A stretch of 64,000 nucleotides of DNA from Neocallimastix lanati (nom. inval.). Its lineage: Eukaryota > Neocallimastigomycota > Neocallimastigomycetes > Neocallimastigales > Neocallimastigaceae. Of this stretch, positions 24,885-36,589 are shown piece by piece. Position numbers and translations under genes: made by a program. The stretch is from positions 1,016,001-1,080,000 of the forward strand of contig JACVTC010000007.1 of NCBI GenBank assembly GCA_016946835.1, read 5' to 3'. Every line of letters begins with the position of its first letter. Positions within the stretch are counted from its first letter, which is position 1. The notes beneath the pieces were generated by a model. That model saw only the letters and a program-made list of their open reading frames with translations. It was not told the DNA's origin and ran no database searches.

Positions 24885-27412
24885 TCTTTTTTTTTTTTTT
24901 TTTATAGCCGCAATTATTGTGAACTTTAATCTTTATTTATTTATTCTTATATAAAATACAAAATACATGAATACTTTTAATTTTAATAAAAAATAAAAAA
25001 AACACAGAATTAATAAAATAAATAAATATTATTTGTCCATTTTGAACATAATAATAAATGAAATAGTGATGTGAAATAAAAAGTAATAAATCAAAAATAA
25101 GTGTATAAATAAATTCAGAAAAAAGTTCATATGCAACGAACCTCATCTCCTTATGAATTAGGGTTTGAATTGATTATCTGAAAGAAATTATGGTCTTCTT
25201 CTTCAGAGGCATTGGCCCTGCTAGCCTATCTTACTGCGTTTTCAGCGTTGACGCTCCTGGTTAGTTTGCGCTTATACTTTCGGAATAGTAACCCTTGCCG
25301 AGTACTAGCCCTAGGCATAATTTTTGTAAATAGAGACGCAGATCGCACCAAGAATGGCGTTTTTGAGAAATGATTTGGTTCTTAAACAAAATATTCTATT
25401 CCTTTTTATAATTTAAATCTATTATATCTGTATCCCTTCCACCAAGAAGAAAGCTATTAAATCGGTATCACGTCACATATATATTTACACACTCATTATT
25501 CAGAAAATTACTTAAATTACCACGATTTTCACCAATTGAACTATTCACTAAATTAGAAGTAACGATATTATAATTTTCACTATTACTAATATTAATAATT
25601 CTATTTTCACTATCACTATTTCTACTATTATTAACAATATTATTTCTATTGTTAATACTATTAATATTATATACTTCTTTACTACTATTAGAATCAGAAC
25701 TTAGTTCTAAATTATTCATATCATTCATATCTGTGATAACAGTGTCTACATTACTATTAGATATTGGACAATATTTAGAAATAATATAAAATATTTCATA
25801 AAAAATTTTAATATCTTTAAAATATTTCATTCGAAATTTACGGAAAAGAAAGAATTTAGAAAACCAATGTTCCAATCGAGGATTACTATTTTTTTTATAA
25901 CAACAAGGACACCTTTCAAGACAGTCTTCTTCAATCATTTTAGCGGCTTTGGCAACACAAGCATCGAATTTATACTCACATCTGGCAAGAAGTACCCATC
26001 GGAAGCCAATACTAAATTCAGGATATTTATAATTTAGCTTAAGATACTTTCTAGTTTTCTCGAAATTATTATATTTATAAGCCTTAGCTTTGATCGATTT
26101 TCCTGTCATATCTCTATCTTAGTAAAAGTTTAAAATAGCTTTTTTAGATGGAAATTTATCTAATTTGTTAGCTAAAATTTTACTTTCTTTATCCTATGCA
26201 TGACGTCTACAACGAGATATATCTCTAAGTAAATCAGAGATAATACATTTCGAGTTTTTCCATTTTTTGAAACACCTTACCTAAGCAATCTCACATTTCG
26301 CCGAAAGAGGAGGAACGTTTTAGGTAACTCTTGACTTGAAAGATAGAAGGTAGGATTATTATTATAAAGAAAACTTGAAACTTCCCCTCGTACTACTAAA
26401 CTGGCACATTTATTGATACCAAATTGCATTTCATTATTTCTAGCCCATTTACTGGCAAACTTTAACAATTTCTTTAGTTGGGATCTTGTTGGAGCACATA
26501 ACACAATGTCATCTACAAAAAGACCTCCACAACAACGTTTATCACCAATAGGTATGCCATATTTATTACAATTATTAAAAATATCATTAATGAACAAGTT
26601 AAACAAAATTGGTGAGAGGAAATAACCTTGACGAACTCCTTTCTTAATATTAAATGATTCCGATAATTGTCCATCAACTCTTACACAAGCCTTGGAAGAT
26701 AAGTATAAATTTTCAATAAAATTATAGCACTTACCTCTAATACTTAAGTGATGAATCTTCATTAATACATTATATATGGGCACTAAAAGGCAAGGTAAGT
26801 ATCTTTATTTTCAAATTTCCTTCTCTGACATATAATTCTTAATGAAGCATAAAGACTTATAAGACCTGAATAATATGGATTTCATAATCGAGAGGAATGT
26901 ATAAAACCTTCATCAATTCCATATTTAGAGATTCTATTAGCTATGATTTTTGCAATAATTTTTAATCCATTATTGATAAGAGAGATGCCACGATAGTTAT
27001 TACAATCTGATGGATCGCCCTTTTTATGAATAGATACTATTGATGCGTTATTCCATGATTTTGGGAAAACACCATTCCAAATACCATTGATTAAGACTTT
27101 GAGGCATTTAAAGCCAGATGAAATATTACTATTATTATCACTTGATCCTTCTGAATCATCTTTACAAGGAATCAAAGCTTTGAAGAATTCCATTGGAATA
27201 CCATCTTTAAAGTTAGAAGTGGAGGAGATTGCTTTGCAAATTTCTTCATCGCTAATACTTTGGTTAATATCCCATCATGTTGCCTTGGTCTTTCCAAATT
27301 CCTTAATGCATCAGAATCTTTCCAGTAATCTTTAGAAAGACTATGACCTGAAGAATCCGACCCTAAGAATTTATAATGAGAATGCCAAACTTTTAATTTT
27401 TCATCTGAATTC
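24885..27412 (-). mobile_element. LINE retrotransposon copy B (5'-truncated, broken)
   Basis: Its 3' end is the poly(T) of about 24,888-24,904 on +. Contents right to left: linker before RT (27,400-27,200), RT (27,193-26,277), C-terminal zinc-finger domain (26,109-25,468) and a less A/T-rich 3' segment (25,140-25,400). Similarity to copy A ends near 27,404, taken as the 5' truncation point or a later deletion. It lies directly against copy C, and the M13 duplication begins to its right. Confidence 0.75.
25468..27193 (-). pseudogene. LINE ORF2 RT and C-terminal domain, motif A deleted
   Basis: 27,193-26,882 holds MEFFKALIPC, FPKSWNNASIVSIHKKGDPS and DCNNYRGISLINNGLKII. 26,783-26,277 holds KGVRQGYFLSPILFNLFIND (motif B) and GGLFVDDIVL (motif C, FVDD). 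Comparison with copy A shows that the motif A segment AFLDLKKSCD is deleted at about 26,775-26,790, removing one catalytic Asp. 26,109-25,468 is an open 213-residue C-terminal part with RCPCC and LEHW, the zinc finger's last Cys apparently lost, then an Asn/Ser-rich tail. Dead copy. Confidence 0.8.
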
Positions 27413-28325
27413 AGAAAACTGTAATTAGTACACCTGATATAGGCTATTTCTTTTCCATCAACCCTCCACGGTCCACAACATCAGGGTTATGATAAAAAAG
27501 AATATTTAAAAAATGTTTCGAATAAAAAAAATATTAAAAATAAAAATTTAATATAAATTTAATAAAAATTTCTTATTTAAATATAAAAAAAATAATAATA
27601 ATAATAATCCTTTTCTGAATCTAAACATCCAAGGATTTTTGTTCTATTATCAATTGATATTAATCAGTTAATAGTAAATTATAGGATAATTATTAAATAA
27701 AAATAAAAATTAAAAATGAAATAAAAATAAAAAATAAATAAAAACTAATTAATAACTTTATATTACTATATTAAAATTTACTTTTAATAAAATTTATAAA
27801 ATTTTTTATTATATTATATATTTTCATTTTAATTACATTCTTTTTATTAACAACTTTATAAAGTTTAACAGAATAATTAGGATTCTATTTTTTTTTCTCA
27901 TATAGTAATAAATCTTTTATAAGATATTCTCATATAAAATGATTAATAATTCTAATTATATTAATTACATTATATTATATACATTATTGTATATATTATA
28001 TTTAAATATATATATTATATTTATTTTTTTTTTTTCTTTTTTTTTTTTTCGTTTTTAATTTTTTTTCTTATTTTTTTCCCTTTTGATAAAATCTTTATAT
28101 CATACTTTATATATATATATATATAAATATTATACATATATAATTTTTTATATATATGAAAATGATAAAAATATATTTATTTATATATATATGAAGATTA
28201 TAAAAATATATTTATTTATATATATATGAAGATTATACATATTATTTATTTATATGTATATATAATATTATATTTATATATAGATTTTTAATAAACAAAA
28301 AAAAAATTATTCAATTCTGTTAACT
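27413..28325. other. 3' flank of M13 gene 1, shared with 41,845-42,736
   Basis: A/T-rich DNA including poly(T) at 28,018-28,050 and TA-rich repeats. From about 27,498 it is readily alignable with 41,845-42,736, the 3' flank of the other intact M13 gene, so it belongs to the segmental duplication. No gene seen. Confidence 0.7.
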
Positions 28326-31300
28326 TTAATACATGGAACACTTCTTTTCTGGGTTCATTGGTGAATTTGATTTACATTTAAATGCTTTTGCAAATTCTTT
28401 GGAATTACTAAGTGGACCATTTACACTAACTTTATCAGGAGAATGTGGGTCTGAATGAACTTGATTAATAAGATATTCTGGTCTAAATTTACCACAATAA
28501 GATTGACCATATGAAATATAGAATAATTGGTCTTTGGAATACTTAGTAAGATTTGGAAGAAGTTGATTATTATTTTCACTTTTCTTTTTACTTAAAGAAC
28601 GTTTATAGGCATCATAACTACGATCTAATCCTCCATTATCTGCAAGATTTTCTCCAAGTGTTAATTTTCCATTAATATTAAGCTTAATACCATCATCACC
28701 TTCAACTGTATAGTTTCCATATTGTTCAATATAACATTGAGTTAATTTATTAAATTCTTCCGTTGTAGAATTTGTCCACCAATTTGATAATTTTCCATTT
28801 TTATCATAATCTTTACCATTATTATCGAAAGCATGAGTTATTTCATGACCCATTACAGCTCCAATTGCACCATAATTTATGTAACTAGGATTAGTAGAAC
28901 TAAAGAATGGATCTCTTAAAATACCTGCTGGGAAACAAATTTCACCATTCACTGGATGATAATAGGCATTTGCAATTAATGGAGTCATTTCCCATGTAGA
29001 TTTATCTGTTGGTTTATTTACTTCCATTAAAATCCTTCTTACATCATGTTTAGATGAATTAACCATATTAGTAAAGAAATCATTATTCACAATTTCTAAT
29101 CCTTTATACTTTTCATCAAGTTTTATTGGATCCATAATAAAATCAGGATATCCTATTTTTTGATTTATGGCTTCGACTTTTTCAATAGCTAATTTACTTG
29201 ATTGTTTATCGATCCATGACATTTTTGGTATTCTTTCTTTTAAAACTTCTTTAATATTTTCCAAAATATCTTCAGCCATTTTTCTACTATTATTATCAAA
29301 TACTTCATCAACAAAGAATCTACCTAATGCCATACCCATAGAACTGTCTACTGTATTAACACAATATTCATATCTAATTGGTTCAGATTCAACACCTATA
29401 AATTAATTTTATATTTTATAAAGTTATTATAATTTAAATCAATTTATTAAAATAATAATAATAATAATAATAATATATTTCTTTTCAAATTTTACCATAA
29501 AGAAGTTTATCCTTAATTTTTAATGGTTCTTTAAATTCATCACTAATATAATTACCATATACATTTATTACTCTCCTAAAATTAAATACAAATTTTATTT
29601 GATTTTTAGTTTTATTTTTTAATTATATTTAAATTAATAAAATTTATCTAAAATCAATCTAAATTTAAATATAATTATTTTAAGAATTTACCATTCTGCA
29701 TAAGCAGTTAATATTTCAACATCAGTTTCTTTAAGAATATTATTTAAGCCATCAAAATAAGTTGGTCCATAAATAAGAATTTGAGAATTTTCATTTACAG
29801 TATTCTTAATATTAACTAATCCAAATATCGTTTCGAAATATAAAGGCCAGTTAATATATGGAAATTTTTCACTCAATGATTGGATATTAAATTTTTGAAC
29901 TATAGAAGTATCATACATCTGTTCACTTTAAAATATTGAATTAATGATTTTTAATTAATAATCAAATTAATATATATTAAAAGTATTAAATATTATAATC
30001 ATATATTTATAAGTAAAAATCAACTTACGGTGGAATAACAACATTTGATAATTTCTTTTCTAACTCAACTATAGAATTAGCTAATTTATCAAAATCTCTT
30101 TTGTCACTTCCACCAAATAATTTAGTGAAAAAGTTTCCTGAATCTTGATTTTCATCATCGAGAATATTACTAAGCATTGCTTTTATAATTTCTTTATATT
30201 TAGTTACAGCTTCTTCTTGTTCATAATATTCTTTACTTGGTAAACCCAAATCAGTTTGTTTAAGGAGAATTTCTTTATCAGTAGAATTCCATAAATCAGT
30301 CAAACCATCAATACCAAAAAGAATTGGAGCTTTATAAATTCCTAGTTTAGAAATTAAAGTAGTTAATCCATTTACTTCTTTATAAGTATCTTTATTTTTA
30401 TAAATTTCTAATTGATTTAATAAATCAACTAATGGCTTTTTGCCTTTAGATTTGATATTTTGTTCATCCATACAACTATTATATAAACTTTTTAATTGAT
30501 TGAAAGATTTTTCATCTAAATTTTGTTGTTCCGATGTTGAATTATTAATTCCTTTATATTCTCTTTCAAGAATATCGCGTGCAATATTCTAAAAATATTT
30601 AATTTTTTTATATATTTTTAATTATAAAGATATAAAAATAAAATAAATAAGTTTAATAAAAAAAATACACATATATATATACATTATTAATATTTAATAT
30701 TTATAATTTATTATAATTATATTTAATTTATTATAATTATTTTTAATTTATTATAATTATATTTATTATAAAATATTTTTTATTATAATTATTAAAGTAA
30801 TACTAACAACATTATCATAATAAAGAGTAAGCATAGTTGAAACTGACGACTGATCATCTGGAATTATAGTTGTTTTCTGCAAAATAATTTTATAAAAAAG
30901 ATTTTAATAATTTATTCAATAATTTTTAATATTAAAATAATATTATAAAATTTTTTATGATACTTTACTATGTAATTACCACATGCAAATTCATAGAAAT
31001 CATCACATGGATCAACCTCTTCATTCATATACTTCAAAATTCTTTCAGAAGTTGCGAAACATTCAGGGGTAGAACAAATCTAATATATTTATTTTATATA
31101 AAAATTATTAATAATTAATATTTAATTAATTATTAATGCATATATATTTATTAAGATATTTTTATAAATATACATCATCATTATCCTCTTCATTCTTCAT
31201 AGACTTTCCTATAAATTTTTAAAACAAATTAAATATTAATATTTAAAATCCATGTATTCTCAAATCTATACACTCAAATTTATATATATAATTTTAAAAA

Positions 31301-31431
31301 TATTTATTATCGTTTTCAAATAAAAGTCATTATAAATTACCAAAGAAGCAACCTTTAGAAATTGGTGATGATGATACCACTAATGAAAGAGAAATAAACG
31401 AAAGTATAACATGAATATTTATATAATTCAT
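28326..31431 (-). CDS. M13-family metallopeptidase (neprilysin-like), copy 1
   Basis: Eight exons on -: 31431-31341, 31208-31174, 31079-30969, 30876-30808, 30588-30029, 29925-29692, 29575-29496 and 29395-28326. They total 2,250 nt, 749 residues, the usual length for M13 zinc endopeptidases, which cleave oligopeptides outside the cell. All introns are GT..AG and the frame is kept throughout. The start MNYINIHVILSF gives a hydrophobic segment (about residues 7-22) that is a secretion signal or signal anchor. Family landmarks: the Cys-rich start CSTPEC and DPCDDFYEFACGNY (about residues 44-77), LYNSCMD in exon 5, NAYYHP (536-541), the zinc site HEITH (577-581) and ENLADNGG (642-649) with the third zinc ligand Glu and the ExxxD Asp. 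The C-terminus is CSMY where family members commonly end CxxW. Exon 6 acceptor choice (AAAG, giving PPEQMYD) was set by frame. No defect seen. Confidence 0.88.
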
Positions 31432-32590
31432 TTTTGAAATATCTAATTTTAAATATTAAATATTATTAAACATATATATATAATATTAAGAAATTAATAA
31501 ATAATTATTTTATATAGATACTATATTAGTATAGTATAATTATTACCTTTAAGTAATTTATTAAAAATTTATTTATATAAATATAAAATATATAATTGTT
31601 TTGGTTTTTTCGTTTTTAAGGTCTAAAAAAATGGTGCATACATCTTTTATTTATACTTTTTTTTTTTTTTTAATATTAATGGTCGTCCATAATTTCATTT
31701 ATTAAAAAATATTTATTATTATATATTAGAATATAAATATAATATATTTTATTAAAATATATTAATCATTTTAATTATAAAAATTTAATTTAATCTAATA
31801 GTTTATATTATATATAAAATAATTTTTCTTAAATCAATTCAAGTAAACTTTAATATAAAAAAAATATATTTATATTGTATAATTATTGAATATCAAAATC
31901 AACAAAAAAAAAAAAAAAAAAAAAAAATACAATAAAAATAATAAAAAAAAAAAAAATAAAAATAATAAAATAAAAAAAAATAATAATAAAAAAATAAATA
32001 TAAAAATATAAAAAAATAAATATAAAAATATAAAAAAATAAATATAAAAAGAAATATTTTAGAATTGCATAAAAGTAACTTAAAATATTTTATATTATAT
32101 ATAATTAATTATCTATTATCTATTGACATATTTTTTTTTCTTTTTTAGACAGGGAAGACATATTTTAACTTTAATTTAATTATTTATTTAGCTTTATTAT
32201 TATAATTATTATAATTAAATATGAAATTGTTTCAAGTAAAAATTATTATACCTGATATGACATTTAAAATTATCGAGAGGCTTTTCTTAAACTTTTCTTA
32301 ATTCAGAGAAATGTTTTATTTTTATGTTATTTGATTAATTAATTGTTCTTGTGATTACAATAAACTATTTATTGAATTTATATGGTAAGTATTAATAAAT
32401 ATTCATAATTTAAGGAAATATTTAATAACTATATAAATATAAATATAAATATAAATATAAAATAATATGAATATGAATATGAATAAAGTATTGATTTATG
32501 TCATAATTAATATAATATAATAAGAAATAATAAAATTTTTAAGTATATTTAATATTTAGTTACTTATTAAAAACACAAAATCTTATAATA
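31432..32590. other. 5' flank of M13 gene 1, shared with 45,816-47,080
   Basis: A/T-rich upstream region of copy 1, co-linear with the upstream region of copy 3, including GGTCTAAAAAA..TGGTG..TACATC at about 31,619-31,645, the poly(T) at 31,658-31,671 and the segment from 32,160. Promoter elements cannot be singled out in this composition. The small insertion at 32,135 is listed separately. Divergence from unit 2 begins at about 32,590. Confidence 0.65.
32125..32166 (-). mobile_element. Minimal LINE 3'-end insertion with 10-bp target duplication
   Basis: GACATATTTT occurs at about 32,125-32,134 and again at 32,157-32,166. Between them lie a T run and AGACAGGGAA, which on - reads TTCCCTGTCTAAAAAAG, the LINE 3' terminus seen at 22,243. 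This looks like an almost completely 5'-truncated insertion of about 22 bp. Confidence 0.5.
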
Positions 32591-33132
32591 TATATATTTT
32601 ATGTTTATGATATTATAATTATTTATTATTGATATTCATTAATTATATATTTATTTATATTAAAAAAAAAAAAATTTCTTGTTGTGATGCATTTGACAAA
32701 TTTTATAATACAAATTTTCAATACGCCATTTATTTTTAATGGCTTGTAAAATTTTTTGTTAACGCCATAAAAAATTTTAATACAATTATATGTAAAAAAA
32801 TAAATGTATAAATAAATAAATAAATAAATAAAAAATATAATAATATAAGTATATAAAATAAAACAAAATAAATATTGAATGTAATAATATAAAAGTACAA
32901 GTATATAAAATAAAATAAATATTTTTTATTATTTTTTATTAAAGAATATTAAAGAAAATTTATTTTTAAAAATAAAATGTTTTATTTAATTATATATGTT
33001 AGAAAGTAAAAAAAATCATTTATATTTAATGAGATTATTAACAATCAATATATATTAAATTACATCAATAATTGAATATAATAAAAATGTAAAAATTTTC
33101 ATTTCGAAAATGATGACTTTAAATTTTATTTA

Positions 33133-33703
33133 ATAAAAAATAATAATAGATATTTATTTTATTTTATTTTATTTTATTTTATTTTATTTTATTTTATTTT
33201 ATTTTATTTTATTTTATTTTATTTTATTTTATTTTATTTTATTTTATTCAATCTGTACTGTCTTATTTAATATTCTACTTTTTATTTTATTTTATTTTAT
33301 TTTATTTTATTTTATTTTATTTTATTTTATTTTATTTTATTTTATTTTATTTTATTTTATTTTATTTTATTCAATCTGTACTGTCTTATTTAATATTCTA
33401 CTTTTTATTTTATTTTATTCAATCTGTACTGTCTTATTTAATATTCTACTTTTTATTTTATTTTATTTTATTTTATTTTATTCAATCTGTACTGTCTTAT
33501 TTAATATTCTACTTTTTATTTTATTTTATTTTATTCAATCTGTACTTTCTTATTTAATATTTTACTTTTTATTTTATTTTATTTTATTTTATTTTATTTT
33601 ATTTTATTTTATTTTATATATTTTATTTTATTCAATCCGTACTTTATATTCATATTCTACTATTTATTATATTTTATTTTATTTTATTTTATATATTTGT
33701 ACT
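33133..33703. repeat. TTTTA pentamer array with interspersed 30-bp minisatellite unit
   Basis: Long runs of TTTTA are interrupted at least seven times by the same block, which begins TCAATCTGTACTGTCTTATT and ends with TAATATTCTAC. Variants carry TTT instead of GTC. The same block in reverse complement forms the array at 7,378-7,585. Confidence 0.9.
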
Positions 33704-33851
33704 TATATTATTACATTCTTTACTTAATTGTTTATTTTTTTTACAAATAATTGAAAAACTAATTTTTCAAAATTATTATTAAGAATAATATTGGATAATT
33801 AATATAATAATTTTAATTATATAAATAAAAAATATTTATAAAAATATAGAA

Positions 33852-35277
33852 ATGGTAGAAAATCTAATTATTGATATAAGTGAGTCTAACAAAGGAAAAG
33901 AGCAAATCATTATTAATAAAAATTATAAATTTAATTTTTCATATATAAGAAAAGATAATTCCAAAGTTTATGAATGTACCGAATATAAAAAATAAATAAA
34001 TGTAAATATTATATTATTTTAAATGATAAGAAAGAAATCTTAAAATATGATAGTTCATATAATTCATATAATCATCCTAAAAAAGAATACGATGTATCTC
34101 TATAATGAAACATAAAATTAAAGATGGAATTGAAAAAAGTTCAATTCCTTTTGGTATAAAAATAAAATCCCTATATAATAAAAAAGAAATGGGACTTATA
34201 TGTCCAGAATATAATTCAATTAAATCCTAAATATCAAGAAATTTAAATAAAAAACTACCATCCAATGTAATAACATTTGCTGAAATTCTTAGTGAATTTT
34301 AATATTATAAAACAAAGAGAGGTGAAAATTTTATGATATTCAAAAATTCTAATTTAATAATTTTTCAATCCCCTTTTCAAGCAATATTATTTAGGAAATA
34401 TAATGATGATATATTTGTTGATGGTACATTTTTTTATTGCCCCTAAATTTAGTTATCAAATATTTATTACAAGAACATATGCTAAAGAATTAAATAGTTT
34501 TTACACTATTTCTTTTGCAATATTAAAAAATAAAGAACAAGAAACATATAAAATATTATTTAAAAAATTAAAAAAAAATTCTAATACATGTAACAATAAT
34601 ATTATAATTGAACCAAAAAATTTGCATTGTGATTTTGAAAGGGGCATATCTAAAGCAGCAAAAACAATATTTCCTAATACAAATATTAAATATTTCATAT
34701 GACATTATAAAAAATCACTAGAAATTAAAAAAAAAATAAATTATGCTATAATGAAGTAAAAAATGGTAATAATATATTTACTTATTATAAAACTATTTCA
34801 AATTTACCATTTATAAATCCTGAATATATATTTGATATTTATGTTATAATTAAAATTAAATCCGTTAAAAATAATTATTGACAATTTTTAAAATTTTTAG
34901 AATATTTATATAAAACATATTTAATTGGTTATGATATTAAAATTTGGAATTATTATAATAATATGGAACATAAAACAAACGATGCCTCAGAATCACTCAA
35001 TAATTATTTAAATAATTTATTTCTAACAAAACCATCTTTTTATGAATTAATAGATAAATTAAATGAACTTGAACAATTATCGTATTATGATTATCAAAGA
35101 AAAATAAGAGGAATTTGGAAAATAAAAAAAAGAGCAATAAATAAAACTAATGATATCAGTGTCTTAATTGAACGCTACAAAAATATTGAAGCCAAGTTAA
35201 TTGATGCTGAATGTGATAGAAATAATATTATTAATTTGTGGTTTGATTGTTTAACTGATTTAAATGATATAATATAA
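33852..35277 (+). pseudogene. MULE transposase with FLYWCH-like zinc finger, broken
   Basis: The N-terminal part, from the ATG at 33,852 (MVENLIIDISESNKGKEQII), resembles a FLYWCH/WRKY-type zinc finger, including YECTEYKK and a later HPKKEYD. An in-frame TAA at about 33,991 and further stops and frameshifts interrupt it. The catalytic core reads DDIFVDGTFF (about 34,405-34,435, the first catalytic-type Asp) and LHCDFERGISKAAKTIFPNT (34,622-34,680, second Asp), the hallmarks of the MULE DDE domain. The C-terminal open stretch 34,963-35,277 begins MEHKTNDASESLNNYLNN, equivalent to the conserved RTNN..E..H..L segment, and ends at a TAA. The protein cannot be made as one chain. Confidence 0.7.
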
Positions 35278-36296
35278 ATATTACTTTATAATAAATAATT
35301 AAGAAAATGAGGAATGACCAAATGAAATAATCAGAATTCTGTCATTCAAAAATTTAATTTATAAAGCTTATTAAATTTATACAATTTAAATAAATATTCA
35401 AATACGTCTGTATAATTAATAATTTTATCATTATAATTATTATTTTTTTTAATAACATATAAATAAAAGAATTATTTTTAATAACATTTATATTTTTAAT
35501 AACATTTATATTTTTAATAACATTTATATTTTTATATAATTCTTTTATTAATAGCATTTAAATAAAAGAATTAAAAACATAAAATCTAACCATTATATGA
35601 TTTATTTAATTATTCACTTAATAATTAATTTAAAAATTGAAATGAAAAAATAATACAATAAAATAATATTATGTAGCATAAAATAGCTATAGCCACATAT
35701 ATATATATACATCACTTGAAAAAATTGGCAACCTCTCCCTTATTTCTAACAAAAAATAATTTTTTTTTTTTTTTTCTTTATTTAATTTATTTAATATAAA
35801 ATATTAAAAAGAAATTTTACATTATAGAATTCATAAAAGGAAAAAAAAGAAAAAAAGAAAAAAGAAAGAAAAAATTAAATTAAAAAATTACATTATTATA
35901 TACTTTTTTCAATATAAAATTTGTTTTATATTAATTAAAGTTTGAATATTTCATTTAACATCATAGACATTTTTAAAAAATTAGAATAATCTTCAAATTA
36001 AAGTTAACTTTAATTAATATGAAATATTAATTATTATTTACAATGTAGTATTATTTTTATAAATACAATTCTTTTATTATTTTAAACACAATCCTTTTGT
36101 ATATATATGTATATTTATTTATTTTCTTAATAAAATAAAGAAATTAAAGAAAATAAAACTTTAATAAAATTGATATAATATATATTGAAAATATATAAAT
36201 GAAAGTTTTTAATGAATTTTGAGATCTTTGATGATGAGAATTGAAATTATTAAAAATATTATCAAAAATTCTTCTATACTGTATCAGTAAGATGTT

Positions 36297-36317
36297 GACT
36301 TTCTCTTGGTAGAGCGC
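36297..36317 (+). other. tRNA 5'-half-like fragment (unit 1)
   Basis: GACTT..CTCTTGGTAGAGCGC resembles the acceptor/D-arm portion of a tRNA (compare GACTTAGCTCAGTTGGTAGAGC), with two bases missing in the D stem. Nothing downstream folds as the rest of a tRNA. The same fragment is at 48,179-48,199. Confidence 0.3.
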
Positions 36318-36589
36318 TTTATTAAATAAATAATAATATTTTTATGTATTATATTTTAAAAAAAAATAAATGCATCATATAAATTAAAGATAAGTATAAT
36401 TAAAATAAATAAATCAAGCCACTTATTAAAAACATTATAAATTAGAATTATGATATTTATTTATGTTTGAATAATAAAAAATGTTTTATATTAATTAAGG
36501 TTTGAATATCATTCATTCCAACCTTAAGATATAACTATACTATATCATGGTTGTATTAAACTTTATAAAATTTTTAAGGTGTACTGATC

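Larger units (their letters stand above)
32591..35895 (+). mobile_element. MULE-type DNA transposon insertion (decayed)
   Basis: This 3.3-kb segment is absent from the equivalent place in unit 2 (47,060-47,130), where the flanks are directly joined. It contains a decayed transposase (33,852-35,277) and a satellite array (33,133-33,703). The candidate right terminus, 35,707-35,742, reads ATACATCACTTG..TTGGCAACCTCTCCC. It shares the 12-mer ATACATCACTTG and a CTCCC end with the MITE termini near 47,633-47,662. A left terminus with GATGCATTTGACAAA near 32,686-32,702 is possible but decayed. Exact ends and target duplication are not resolved. Confidence 0.55.

Noticed and set aside
29167-29406. 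Open frame on + opposite the M13 gene (also 43,578-43,817)
   Set aside because: Antisense of conserved exon 8 coding sequence; its conservation between copies simply follows the duplication.
33133-33703. Regularly spaced repeats that might suggest a CRISPR-like array
   Set aside because: Spacers are just TTTTA runs of variable length, the host is a eukaryote, and no cas-like gene is near.
34501-34698. 65-residue frame on - within the MULE
   Set aside because: Antisense of the transposase core, which has clear MULE motifs on +.
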